From: an uncultured Clostridia bacterium | GTDB lineage: Bacteria > Bacillota > Clostridia > Oscillospirales > Ruminococcaceae | Assembly: GCA_948473085.1 (NCBI GenBank) | Contig: CAOKWH010000001.1 | Location: forward strand, 91,804-155,803 | DNA length: 64,000 nt | Direction: 5' to 3' | In this document: piece by piece, positions 44,399-52,616 of the stretch | Layout of the letters: each line of letters begins with the position of its first letter | Position numbering within the stretch: the stretch's first letter is position 1 | Program-made: the position numbers and the translations under genes | Notes under the pieces: model-generated | The model's database searches: none | What the model was told of the DNA's origin: nothing | Seen by the model: only the letters and a program-made list of their open reading frames with translations

Positions 44399-44779
44399 AT
44401 GGCCTCAAGCGAAAAGGAGCTTTGCCCCCTTTGTGATGAATTTTGCCCCCATATTGGAACCATCCAATCGGTGCTGACCAAAATGCCCAACCAGCAGGAA
44501 CTCACCCGCCTTTCCGAGGTGTTCAAGGTGTTTGCCGACAGCAGCCGGCTGCGGATTATTGCCGCCCTGCTCACCGAGGAGATGTGTGTCTGCGATTTAA
44601 CCGAATCCCTGGGCATGACCCAATCGGCCGTTTCCCATCAGCTGCGGCTGCTGCGCAACGCCCATCTGGTAAAAACCCGCCGGGAGGGGAAAAGCGTATT
44701 TTACAGCCTGGATGATGACCATGTGGTGTCCATCATCAGCCAGGGGCTGGCCCATATCCACCACATCCAAGAGGACTAA
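44399..44779 (+). CDS. ArsR/SmtB-family metal-sensing repressor (CadC-like)
   Basis: 126 residues. N-terminal CPLCDEFCPH, winged helix FADSSRLRIIAALLTEEMCVCDLTESLGMTQSAVSHQLRLL, wing REGKSVFYSLDDDHV and C-terminal helix ISQGLAHIHHIQ. Metal-site residues for both CadC-type sites are visible: cysteines at the N-terminus and in CVC of the third helix (alpha3N site), and Asp/His residues in the last helix (alpha5 site). Likely ligands are Cd, Pb, Zn or Co. No efflux pump is adjacent. A terminator follows. Confidence 0.9.
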   Translation: MASSEKELCPLCDEFCPHIGTIQSVLTKMPNQQELTRLSEVFKVFADSSRLRIIAALLTEEMCVCDLTESLGMTQSAVSHQLRLLRNAHLVKTRREGKSVFYSLDDDHVVSIISQGLAHIHHIQED

Positions 44780-44786
44780 ACGATGC

Positions 44787-44818
44787 AAAACGGCCAAAGC
44801 ATCTGCTTTGGCCGTTTT
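44787..44818 (+). terminator. Terminator of the arsR-type gene
   Basis: AAAACGGCCAAAGC and GCTTTGGCCGTTTT with a four-base loop. Confidence 0.88.
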
Positions 44819-45018
44819 GGCGTTTGGGCAGCGCCTCCTGCACCCGCTCCATCCGCCTTTTATACTCTGTTTTATGGCTATTTCTTCCCTATCAGCAGCC
44901 CTTGATGGTTCCATCCTGCTCGAAATTTGACGATACCAGTTGTATTTCTTATCGAAGTTTCTACGAAAAGTTGAATAGTTTTATCAATTTTTGGATATTA
45001 CCTTTCTTTTTTCTAAAA

Positions 45019-45042
45019 TTCGACAATTCTGTCGGGTATAAT
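45019..45042 (+). promoter_or_regulatory. Candidate Spo0A box over the promoter of the 67-aa gene
   Basis: TTCGACA (45019-45025) is the exact complement of the 0A box TGTCGAA, with an inverted partner TGTCGGG at 45030-45036, immediately before TATAAT (45037-45042). TGACGAT at 44928 is a weaker match. Confidence 0.55.
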
Positions 45043-45105
45043 GGGTTTCAAGCAAACAAACCAGTACACTACAACAAACATCTGCCAACTAAGGAGGAAC
45101 CGGCT

Positions 45106-45309
45106 ATGACTGCAAGAACATTCACCATTGAACAGTACCTCTCCCGCATTCAACTCGAAATTTTGGAGCTGCGCCAGGTAGTGGCCGGCCTCTATCAGGC
45201 GGGGGCCTCCAAACAAAGCGGCCTTTTCACCCATTACGAAACGGTACTGGACCACAAATGCAACGAATACCGCCAGCTCAGGCAGGCTCTGGCAAAACAA
45301 GTTGCTTAA
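45106..45309 (+). CDS. Small protein (67 aa), possibly Spo0E-like phosphatase
   Basis: 67 residues from an ATG nine bases after AAGGAGG. Pattern: QLEILELRQVVAGLYQ, a linker, then HYETVLDHKCNEYRQL. Spo0E-type aspartyl phosphatases (dephosphorylating Spo0A-P) have ELR-type first helix, a similar linker and a second helix SQxLDxLIxxY; here the LD and the later Tyr fit but the usual SQ is YET. Length also fits. The promoter overlaps a perfect 0A box. The assignment is weak on sequence alone, helped by context. Confidence 0.55.
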   Translation: MTARTFTIEQYLSRIQLEILELRQVVAGLYQAGASKQSGLFTHYETVLDHKCNEYRQLRQALAKQVA

Positions 45310-45423
45310 TCCCGGTAAGATTGGTGTATTTTATGCTTTTCTCTGTTCTTCCGCCTCTCTTTTATGTATAATAGGGGTTGAGGGGAGAAACTTCCCTTCT
45401 AATCCATACCGAGGTGTATACAG

Positions 45424-46719
45424 ATGAAACGATACATAAAACTCCTGCTGGCTGCTGTTGGGGCAACAATACTCCTGCTGTCCGGCTGCACCGTTCCCCA
45501 GGAGGATATAGCCGAAATAAAACTCACTGGCCCCGATGGGGCCGAACTGGCCTCCATCAGCGAGATGACATTGGGGGAAAGCCGCAGCTTTACCCTGGAA
45601 GGGGTGCCGGAACAGGTGGAGGTTGGCATCATCTCCTCCGATAAAAAGCTGCTTCAGGCCGAATATGTGGATGGCCAGGTGCAGATAACGGCCTTGGGCG
45701 GCGGCAGCGCCATTTTAACACTGGAACTTTCGGCTGAGGAAAACAGCATTTCCAAAAGCTATGAAATCCATATTGACGCCCGGCGGCTGCAGGCGGGTAT
45801 CAGCCTGATTGATTCCCGTCCCATTTTGGATGAGCAGCAGCTGGAAGCTGCCTTTTACCCGGAAAAAGAGAACCTGGGCGGCGCCACCTTTGCCCAGAAC
45901 CACCTGGAACTGCAGGCCAGCAACCAGGCCACCCTGCTTTTCACCGGTTTTGACATCACCGATGGCGAGTCGGCCCCGGTGGAGGGGGCTGTCAGCGTCC
46001 GGGCGGCCGACAATCCAATCACCTTTGATGGCACCTATTATCTCTCCCAGGACCGGATTATTCTCCAGTGCCCCCGGCCGGGACAGTACACCCTGGACCT
46101 GGTGGTATCCAGCAAGGGCTATACCGACACCGAAGTACAGCTGCAAATCAGCGTATCCGAACCCAGCCAGAACATCGCCCTTTCTGCCAAGGGGTTTGAC
46201 GCCTACCTGCCCACCATCGAAGTGGGCACCAGCATCATCCTGGATGTGGATACAGTGGCAGAGGACACCCAGCTTTCCGCCCAGGCCGATGGCAGCATTG
46301 TCACCGCCGCTGTGGAGAACAACCGCCTTACTGTAACAGCCATCCAGGAGGGCACCGGGTCGGTTACACTCACTGCCATAACCCCTGGCTATCAGGACGC
46401 CCAGCTGACCATCCCCATCAAATCGGTGCCGGAGCTGATTCCCATGACCATCTTGGCGGATGAATTGGAGCGAAACAACATCCTGCACCTAACAGAAGGC
46501 CAAACCCTCCCCCTAACCATACTAAACCCCAAAGAGGGGGATTTGACCTGCGAAGTTGCCGACCCCCTGCTGCTGTCCGCTATCCAAAAGGGCAACAAAC
46601 TGGAACTGGAGGCGTTGGCCGCCGGAGAAACAGAAATTCAAATTACCTGCTCCCGCAATGGCTACAGCACAAACACCAAGAGTGTCACTGTTATTATCCA
46701 GGAAGCAGCAACAGAATAA
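45424..46719 (+). CDS. Lipoprotein with several Ig-like (BIG2-type) domains
   Basis: 431 residues. Signal peptide MKRYIKLLLAAVGATILLLSGC, lipobox LLSGC, so surface-anchored. The mature part is almost all beta strands in four or five repeats of about 80-90 residues, each with a hydrophobic core and ending as in GGGSAILTLELS, PGQYTLDLVVSSKGYTD, EGTGSVTLTAITPGYQDA and AAGETEIQITCSRNGYST, the pattern of bacterial Ig-like domains. Likely a surface or adhesion protein. TATAAT is present near 45367, with a poor -35. Terminator follows. Confidence 0.85.
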   Translation: MKRYIKLLLAAVGATILLLSGCTVPQEDIAEIKLTGPDGAELASISEMTLGESRSFTLEGVPEQVEVGIISSDKKLLQAEYVDGQVQITALGGGSAILTLELSAEENSISKSYEIHIDARRLQAGISLIDSRPILDEQQLEAAFYPEKENLGGATFAQNHLELQASNQATLLFTGFDITDGESAPVEGAVSVRAADNPITFDGTYYLSQDRIILQCPRPGQYTLDLVVSSKGYTDTEVQLQISVSEPSQNIALSAKGFDAYLPTIEVGTSIILDVDTVAEDTQLSAQADGSIVTAAVENNRLTVTAIQEGTGSVTLTAITPGYQDAQLTIPIKSVPELIPMTILADELERNNILHLTEGQTLPLTILNPKEGDLTCEVADPLLLSAIQKGNKLELEALAAGETEIQITCSRNGYSTNTKSVTVIIQEAATE

Positions 46720-46745
46720 CCACCGGGCTTTTGCCCTCCCTTCTG

Positions 46746-46779
46746 AAAAAAGAGCGCCTTTAAATAGGCGCTCTTTTCC
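46746..46779. terminator. Terminator between lipoprotein and sirtuin genes
   Basis: AAAAGAGCGCCT and AGGCGCTCTTTT; bidirectional. Confidence 0.88.
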
Positions 46780-46874
46780 TTCTATCCAATATATTTTAGC
46801 GGTGCTTTCCGTCAAGGGGGCTTTGGAGAGAACAGACTCCCCTTGGTTATAGGCCGCTTTTTCCCAGCCCGCTA

Positions 46875-47606
46875 TTAGGCAAGCTCTATTTTAGAAAAAA
46901 CCTCCCCGATTTTCTCCCGGATGAGCAAATCGGCCTGATGGTCCATTGGCGTTGGCGAAAGGTTGATTAAAACAAGATGCTCCCCTTCAAAATAGCGCAC
47001 CAGCCCGGCAGCGGGATAAACAGCCAGCGAGGTGCCCCCAATAATCAGGGTATCTGCCTGGGCTATCGCCCGGATGGAGGCGTTCAGCACCTGGCTGTCC
47101 AGTTCCTCCTCATACAGCACCACCTCCGGCTTGATGATTCCGCCACACCGGCACCGGGGAACCCCTGTACTTTCCAGCACTGCATCCAGCCCATACTGCT
47201 CCCCGCAGGACATACAGCGGTTGCGATGGATGCTGCCATGCAGCTCCAACACCCGGCGACTGCCAGCCGCCTGATGCAGGCCATCAATATTCTGGGTGAT
47301 AACTGCCGTCAGCCGCCCTTTCCCCTCCATCTGGGCCAGCTTTCGATGCGCTTCATTGGGCCGGGCCTGGGGATAGACCATCTCCCGGCGGTAAAATTCA
47401 TAAAACTCAGCGGGATGTTCCATAAAAAAGCGGTGGCTTACCATCACTTCCGGCGGATGGGGGTATTGTTTTCCATAGATACCCCCGGCACTGCGAAAAT
47501 CGGGCACGCCCGACTCGGTACTAACGCCTGCACCCGTGAATGCAACAATATTGCGGCTGTTTGTTATAATTTTTTGCAGTTTTTCCATCTGCTCCTGGTT
47601 TTCCAT
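46875..47606 (-). CDS. cobB: NAD-dependent protein deacylase, sirtuin (CobB)
   Basis: 243 residues. Removes acyl groups from lysines, consuming NAD. GAGVSTESGVPDFRS, TQNIDGLHQAAG, ELHGSI (catalytic His) and the zinc cysteines CMSCG and CRCG are intact; IKPEVVLYEEEL and GGTSLAVYPAAGL complete the Rossmann core. Class U-like bacterial sirtuin of normal length. Single gene; acetyl-CoA-linked partners are not adjacent. Confidence 0.96.
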   Translation of the reverse strand: MENQEQMEKLQKIITNSRNIVAFTGAGVSTESGVPDFRSAGGIYGKQYPHPPEVMVSHRFFMEHPAEFYEFYRREMVYPQARPNEAHRKLAQMEGKGRLTAVITQNIDGLHQAAGSRRVLELHGSIHRNRCMSCGEQYGLDAVLESTGVPRCRCGGIIKPEVVLYEEELDSQVLNASIRAIAQADTLIIGGTSLAVYPAAGLVRYFEGEHLVLINLSPTPMDHQADLLIREKIGEVFSKIELA

Positions 47607-47807
47607 TTTGTCCTCCTCCTAAACTGGTTTTTATCTATTTTATAAAATGCCCCGACAGGGCGCAATCCTAACTCCCCCAGAGCTGCTCCGGGGCATCTTC
47701 TTTGAAAGGGGAAATATACAACCGGGCAGGGATGTGCTATACTTTTTCCAAGGTAGGCCCTTATAGGAATCCGCCCCAAGGGCTTTGTAAGAATGGAGGA
47801 ACAGGTT

Positions 47808-48998
47808 ATGGAAAATTTTCAACCGCTGGATGAAACGATGCACTACCAACTTTCTGCCACCGGGATGTTGCGGCTATTGGGCTACAACCAACCTATAGGG
47901 ACAGGGTGGCTGGAACAGTTAAAACAGGATAAACAGATAAACCTGCCCAAAACCTATACGGAATTTATGGAGCTGATGGTGGATTGCCCCCTTTTGTCCA
48001 CCTCCAACCTGTGGGTGGGAAAGATGGAGCGCAGAGCTGCTATGCGTATTCCACACACCTATTATGACGAACTCCGGGAGAGGATCGACGATTACAAAGG
48101 CCGCTGGTCAAAGCGCCCCGGCAAACAGGAACGCGCCCTGTACGAACTATCCCAACTTCCCACAGAACAATGGGAAAAAACAGCGGAGAACTACCTGATT
48201 ATTGGCAGCGACTATGCCGGCGGTATCGGGGAGTTTGGCATTCAAATAAAGGATTTACAAATGGAGGATCCGCCAGTGTATTGGCACAAGGAGGGGGATA
48301 GCCTTTCTGTATGGAAGCTGGAAGCGGAGACCCTTTCCGACTTTTTACTTCATATCTTAATTGAAGCCCTGGCCTGTGTGGATTACCAAACTGCAGAATA
48401 TGAACTAAAAACAAAGGGCTGGCGGTGCCAGGAATACTTTGACCTTAAAAAGGGCGACTGGGTTGCAAGCAAATCCACCTTGAAGCGGTATGGAATAGAC
48501 TATTCCGCCGTTAAAAAATACAAAGCCAGCAGCGGGAAGGTCTTTTGCTGCTATGACAAATGCCGGAACGCCTTTTTTGTCGGCTCTACCAGTGAAGGGG
48601 AACTATCCCTCACCGCAATCAACCGCTATGAAGCAGATCCTGTCTTTTTGGACGAGGACAGCTTGGAATTTCTAATAGAAGAAGCCAAGTTGTTCCTCAA
48701 GGCAAACGACCAAAGCAGCCTGGACGACCTGGCCCAATCCTATCTTTACACCAAAGCGCCCCAAAGAGAAATTCATCTATCCGATTCTTGCGAAGTGGCA
48801 AGGCCGCCCCATACCGGAGAAAATGGGGAGCTTCTCTGCCCGGCCACCGTGAAAGGGGAGCTGCTTTTTGTCCTTTGCAGCGGCAGCACCTTTGTAAAAG
48901 TGCTGACCCGGACGATAAAGAAAAAGCCAAAAGCCGCCAATGAAGAACTGGCGGCGGCCCTGAACCTTTCTTTACAGACAGGAGAGGATGAAGCCTGA
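47808..48998 (+). CDS. SMI1/KNR4 (SUKH)-like protein (396 aa)
   Basis: 396 residues. The N-terminal half has SUKH-like features: NLPKTYTEFMELMVDCPLL, then YLIIGSDYAGGIGEFGIQIKDLQMEDPPVYW, and WKLEAETLSDFLLHILIEAL. SUKH proteins are often immunity proteins of polymorphic toxin systems. The second half (about 200 residues: WRCQEYFDLKKGDW, SSGKVFCCYDKCRNAFFVGS, EDSLEFLIEEAKLFLKAND) looks like a degenerate second copy or a different domain. GGAGG precedes the chosen start; an in-frame ATG 15 bases earlier is part of that site. No toxin is adjacent. Confidence 0.75.
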   Translation: MENFQPLDETMHYQLSATGMLRLLGYNQPIGTGWLEQLKQDKQINLPKTYTEFMELMVDCPLLSTSNLWVGKMERRAAMRIPHTYYDELRERIDDYKGRWSKRPGKQERALYELSQLPTEQWEKTAENYLIIGSDYAGGIGEFGIQIKDLQMEDPPVYWHKEGDSLSVWKLEAETLSDFLLHILIEALACVDYQTAEYELKTKGWRCQEYFDLKKGDWVASKSTLKRYGIDYSAVKKYKASSGKVFCCYDKCRNAFFVGSTSEGELSLTAINRYEADPVFLDEDSLEFLIEEAKLFLKANDQSSLDDLAQSYLYTKAPQREIHLSDSCEVARPPHTGENGELLCPATVKGELLFVLCSGSTFVKVLTRTIKKKPKAANEELAAALNLSLQTGEDEA

Positions 48999-49053
48999 TT
49001 TTCTTTTCCCATCGTAGTTCCGGGCCGGCGCTGCTGTATCCTTCCATATCCGG

Positions 49054-50298
49054 TTATGGCTCTGTTTTCCTCCATTCCATGGCCTGTTCCAAAAGGCATT
49101 CGGGGTTATTGGGCAGCTGCCCGCTATTGACAGCATCCCGTAAGGTAGCCAACAGCCTGCCCACCTCCGGCCCGGCTGGAACGCCCAGTTTCAGCAACTC
49201 CCGGCCGCTTATTGCCAGGCCGGAACGATCCCGGCATGGCGCCTGGCGCCACCACTGCCATTCGGCCTCCCTATCCTGGCCCAGCAGCTCAGCTGCCAAA
49301 CGGGCCCGATCCACTGCCGGGGCAGAATAACAGGGCAGCCGCCGGCATACCTCTGCATGGCTGGCAGCGGGAGGCAAAACCAACAGTTCCATCCCCTGCC
49401 CAAGCAAACTGCTCTGCTTCCGAGGCAGCCGCAGCACAGCCAAAAACTGCTCCATTGCCTGCTGCCCCTCCTGGATACTCTGGGGCAGGCCACCCATTCT
49501 GACACGATAAAAGCAGGCCGCCAGAGCCAACAGCCGGGCATCCACCAAAATAGGAGCCTCTGCCTGGAGCGGCAGCCCCAGCCTGGCCAGCTCATGGGAG
49601 GCAAGCCGTTTGGCCTCAGGCCAGACCCCACTGAACAGCGGCAGACAAACATCCACCGCCTGGCCAAACTGCTCCCCAGCCAAAAAGCCCAACACCTCCG
49701 CTGTTACCCGCTCCCGGGAGATGGCTCGGGTACTCTCTGCCCCTTCCAGCGCGGCAATCCGGGTGGAGGGTTCCACGGTGAAGCCCAAGCGGGCGGCAAA
49801 CCGGGCACAGCGCAGAATGCGCAGGGCATCCTCGGCAAACCGCTGGCGGGGCTCCCCCACGCAGCGGATGGTTTTTTGGGCCAGGTCACCCTGCCCATCA
49901 AACGGGTCAATCAGCGTACCATCTAACCCCAAAGCAATGGCGTTGATGGTAAAATCCCGCCGGGCCAAATCCTCTGTAACATCCGGCAAAAAGCGCACCT
50001 CATCCGGCCGCCGGTGGTCCCGATACCGGCCATCCGCACGAAAGGTGGTGAGTTCCAGCACGCCGGCCTGGGTTACTACCCCTATGGTGCCATGCCGCCT
50101 GCCCGTTTCCACCAACGGATAGCGGCCAAACAGCTCGGCAGTCCGTTCCGGAGGGCAGGACACCGCAATATCATAGTCATGCACCGGGCGCCCCAGCAGC
50201 AAATCCCGGACACAGCCCCCCACCAGGTACCCCTGTTCCCCCGCCTGTTTCAGGCAGTCGAGCACCTCTGTTACCGGCTTTGGCAGATGCAGTTCCAT
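49054..50298 (-). CDS. cca: CCA-adding tRNA nucleotidyltransferase
   Basis: 414 residues; class II CCA-adding enzyme that builds or repairs the tRNA 3' end. N-terminal GYLVGGCVRDLLLGRPVHDYDIAVS gives the GG motif and DxD catalytic Asps; LELTTFRADGRYRDHRRP (motif B-like) and RRDFTINAIALGLDG (motif C-like) follow; RILRCARFAARLGF is the base-template region. Some tRNAs in this genome, such as tRNA-Pro at 36866, have CCA encoded. Third gene of a cluster with a C_GCAxxG protein and an uncharacterised gene; 3-bp gap. Confidence 0.95.
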   Translation of the reverse strand: MELHLPKPVTEVLDCLKQAGEQGYLVGGCVRDLLLGRPVHDYDIAVSCPPERTAELFGRYPLVETGRRHGTIGVVTQAGVLELTTFRADGRYRDHRRPDEVRFLPDVTEDLARRDFTINAIALGLDGTLIDPFDGQGDLAQKTIRCVGEPRQRFAEDALRILRCARFAARLGFTVEPSTRIAALEGAESTRAISRERVTAEVLGFLAGEQFGQAVDVCLPLFSGVWPEAKRLASHELARLGLPLQAEAPILVDARLLALAACFYRVRMGGLPQSIQEGQQAMEQFLAVLRLPRKQSSLLGQGMELLVLPPAASHAEVCRRLPCYSAPAVDRARLAAELLGQDREAEWQWWRQAPCRDRSGLAISGRELLKLGVPAGPEVGRLLATLRDAVNSGQLPNNPECLLEQAMEWRKTEP

Positions 50299-50301
50299 CC
50301 A

Positions 50302-50994
50302 TTACTCCTCACTGTCTACAATCTGATACAGGTTTTTACGGCCTTCCTTACCCGCCTGTTCCACAATGCCCAGCTTTATTAACGCGCTAAGCCCGCTGCC
50401 CACCCCTCTCACCGAAAGGCGGGTGGCCTTTTGCAGCAGTTCCCGGGTAAAAGGCCGGGGCAGCGGCGGCAAAAGCTGCGCTAAATCATCCGGGAACACA
50501 AGGGTTCTATCCTCCACAAAGGCTGTGGGCAGCCTGTCTATGCGCCGGCACTGCCGGCGGCCCACTGTTTGCAGCGGCTGGGTGCTGCGATACTCCTCTG
50601 CATCCAGCAACAGAAGGCGCAGCCACAACTGCCCCCGGCCCGCCAGGGGCAGCAGCCGGGGCAGCTGGTAAAAGCAGTCGGAATAACGGCCCTTTTTGGG
50701 AGAACGCCGGCGGGAGAGCACCTCGCCATTCTCATCTACCAGGCAGATGGTCTTTTCCCGGATAATGGGCAGGACGATGGTCACCGGGATTTCCGGCGGC
50801 AGCCGCAGCAGCTTTTTCACCAGCGGGGTGACACTGCCAGTCTGCACCTCGGTGACAGCGCCATCCCGGAAAATATCGGCAATAAACCCAAAACAGGGCT
50901 GTTCCTGGTAACGGATGTCCGGTTCGATATAGTCCTTCACCATCCGGTGCAGGGTCTTTTCGCTCAGCGTGCCAAACCCGGGATTAGCGGGCAT
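50302..50994 (-). CDS. Uncharacterised conserved protein (230 aa), possible PD-(D/E)xK-type fold
   Basis: Starts MPANPGFGTLSEKTLHRMV; its ATG overlaps the upstream stop codon by 11 bases (ATGCCCGCTAA), so a longer in-frame start was rejected. The central part GFIADIFRDGAVTEVQTGSVTPLVKKLL and IPVTIVLPIIREKTICLVDENG, SRRRSPKKGR recall a bacterial family with IDI...EIQTG and YPI.KEK motifs that I know only as uncharacterised; D...ExQ is compatible with a nuclease-like fold, which is inference. A winged-helix-like tail (ARG VGSGLSALIKLGIVEQ) may bind DNA. Followed by cca at 3 bp. Confidence 0.7.
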   Translation of the reverse strand: MPANPGFGTLSEKTLHRMVKDYIEPDIRYQEQPCFGFIADIFRDGAVTEVQTGSVTPLVKKLLRLPPEIPVTIVLPIIREKTICLVDENGEVLSRRRSPKKGRYSDCFYQLPRLLPLAGRGQLWLRLLLLDAEEYRSTQPLQTVGRRQCRRIDRLPTAFVEDRTLVFPDDLAQLLPPLPRPFTRELLQKATRLSVRGVGSGLSALIKLGIVEQAGKEGRKNLYQIVDSEE

Positions 50995-51418
50995 CCTGCT
51001 GCTCCAGCAACTGCTCCAATAGCACACAGGTGCGGCGGATTAAAAACCGGCAGCCCTCGGGGTGCTGCTGGGCCATACAGGGGCGCAAATCCCGGCACAA
51101 CAGGCTGCCAAACTCCGCCTCAAACAGGCCCACCAACTGGGTTGCCTGACTTAGCAGTTCCGGGCAGTTGCTGCCCAGCTTATCCCCCTGTTTTAGCTGG
51201 CTGACAGCATAGCGGCCCAGGGCGCTCTGGGCACCAATCAGCGCCCCGCAGATTCCAGCGCTGCCGGTTCCTCCGGCAAACGCCGACATAAAGCCGGCAT
51301 CCTCCGCAATACCCCTGCCCAGGCCAACTGCGTCAGAAGCAGCCATCATGGTAGTTTCCGCACAGTTGATGTGGGTCTCGTTTGCAAAATACTTCTCCAA
51401 TTCCTTCTGAATGTCCAT
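50984..51418 (-). CDS. C_GCAxxG_C_C family protein
   Basis: 144 residues. The spaced cysteines of this family of putative redox-active proteins are present: INCAETTMMAA, AGICGALIGAQSALG, NCPELL, LLCRDLRPC and GCRFL. Members sometimes accompany thiol-disulfide or selenium-containing enzymes; substrate unknown. Its end overlaps the next gene's start by 11 bases, so they are translationally coupled, and it follows the YjjG-like gene closely (15 bp). Confidence 0.85.
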   Translation of the reverse strand: MDIQKELEKYFANETHINCAETTMMAASDAVGLGRGIAEDAGFMSAFAGGTGSAGICGALIGAQSALGRYAVSQLKQGDKLGSNCPELLSQATQLVGLFEAEFGSLLCRDLRPCMAQQHPEGCRFLIRRTCVLLEQLLEQQDAR

Positions 51419-51433
51419 TCTACACTTCTCCTT

Positions 51434-52126
51434 TTATCCCTGTATAATCCCGATAAAATCGGTGAGCTTTTCCACTATGTAGGTGGGCTGCGGGGCTCCC
51501 TCCGGCAGGGCTTTCCCCTTGGGGTTAAACCAGCAGGTGTCCATGCCATAGTCGTTTCCACCCCGGATGTCCGACGAAAGGGAATCGCCAATCATAATGC
51601 ATTCCCCCTTGTCCACCGCGCCGCAGACGGCAAAGGCCCGGTCAAAATACCGGGAATCCGGCTTTTCTGCACCAGCGTCATCCGATACGATAATAAAATC
51701 CAGATACTTCCCCAGCCCGGAGGATACAATACGCCGGTGCTGGGTAGCCGAAACCCCATTGGTGGCCACCACCAACACGGCATTTTGGTGGATAAAGCGG
51801 CAAAGCTCCTCTGCGCCCTCAATGGGCAGTGTTTTCAGCGCCAGGTTGTCCAGATAAGCGGCGTTGTACTGCGCAGGGTCAATCCCTAAGACCCCCAGTT
51901 CCTCAAACAGTTGGCGATAACGCCGCACCACCAATTCGTCCTTGGCAATCTCCCGGCGTTCCATCATCGCCCATAACGGCTGATTGATAGCCTGGTAGCG
52001 GGCCAGCTCCTCCGGGCCAAACTGCAGCCCATGCTGTTTGGCTGTGTGGTAGAAGGAGTGTTCCTCTGCCGCCTCAAAATCCAGCAGTGTGTTGTCCAAG
52101 TCCACAAATATGTACCGGTATTTCAT
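51434..52126 (-). CDS. HAD-family noncanonical pyrimidine nucleotidase (YjjG type)
   Basis: 230 residues of the HAD hydrolase class. Nucleophile motif FVDLDNTLLDFE near the N-terminus, a helical cap, motif II VVATNGVSATQHRR, motif III Lys and motif IV CIMIGDSLSSDIRGGNDYG. YjjG hydrolyses (d)UMP, dTMP and damaged pyrimidine nucleotides, keeping mutagenic bases out of DNA. The cluster below it contains the C_GCAxxG, uncharacterised and cca genes on the same strand. Confidence 0.88.
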   Translation of the reverse strand: MKYRYIFVDLDNTLLDFEAAEEHSFYHTAKQHGLQFGPEELARYQAINQPLWAMMERREIAKDELVVRRYRQLFEELGVLGIDPAQYNAAYLDNLALKTLPIEGAEELCRFIHQNAVLVVATNGVSATQHRRIVSSGLGKYLDFIIVSDDAGAEKPDSRYFDRAFAVCGAVDKGECIMIGDSLSSDIRGGNDYGMDTCWFNPKGKALPEGAPQPTYIVEKLTDFIGIIQG

Positions 52127-52168
52127 CCTCTGCCTCCTTATCCTTTTTCTGTGCCGCAGTTCTGCGGT

Positions 52169-52486
52169 TTATTGTATAGTTTCATCCTTCCGGAAGCTGC
52201 ATTCGGATTCATGCATAAGACTGTTCCAATCAATGCGGGCACACCATTTTACATGCTGCCACCCGGGATAACTCCTTAAATCATATTTTATAGCAGTGCC
52301 TTCAAAAATCAAATTATCCGGTTCTCCGCTGTCGGATTCATCATCGGAATAGAGGCTAACAGGCAGCCCTTCATAAAATGTAATACGGTTACCCATGCTG
52401 TCAGCCTTGGTATCCTCTTTGGACAACAATACAATATCATCTGTAACCATTTCGTTTAAATCAACATAAACCCGTGCTTTATCCAT
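52169..52486 (-). CDS. Hypothetical protein (105 aa)
   Basis: 105 residues: MDKARVYVDLNEMVTDDIVLLSKEDTKADSMGNRITF, then SDDESDSGEPDNLIFEGTAIK and a terminal WCARIDWNSLMHESEC. The reading frame is complete and its composition is protein-like, yet base use is more AT-rich than in flanking genes and the ribosome-binding site (GGAAG close to ATG) is weak. Similar small proteins are known to me only as uncharacterised, possibly phage- or toxin-immunity-related. It lies next to hairpin locus 3. Confidence 0.6.
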   Translation of the reverse strand: MDKARVYVDLNEMVTDDIVLLSKEDTKADSMGNRITFYEGLPVSLYSDDESDSGEPDNLIFEGTAIKYDLRSYPGWQHVKWCARIDWNSLMHESECSFRKDETIQ

Positions 52487-52616
52487 CTTCCAAAGCTCTT
52501 TTCATCCTAAAAATCCCGGTTTATATACTCGTATTTCCCGATACTTACAATGCATTGCTATAAGTCCTCTTTCATTATGAGTACATGGTTCTAAAAAAGG
52601 GGAATTTTAATCGCTG

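Noticed and set aside
47647..47696. ATGCCCCG...CGGGGCAT stem between cobB and the SUKH-like gene as a terminator
   Set aside because: The loop is 34 bases and no T-run follows; it lies upstream of both divergent genes.
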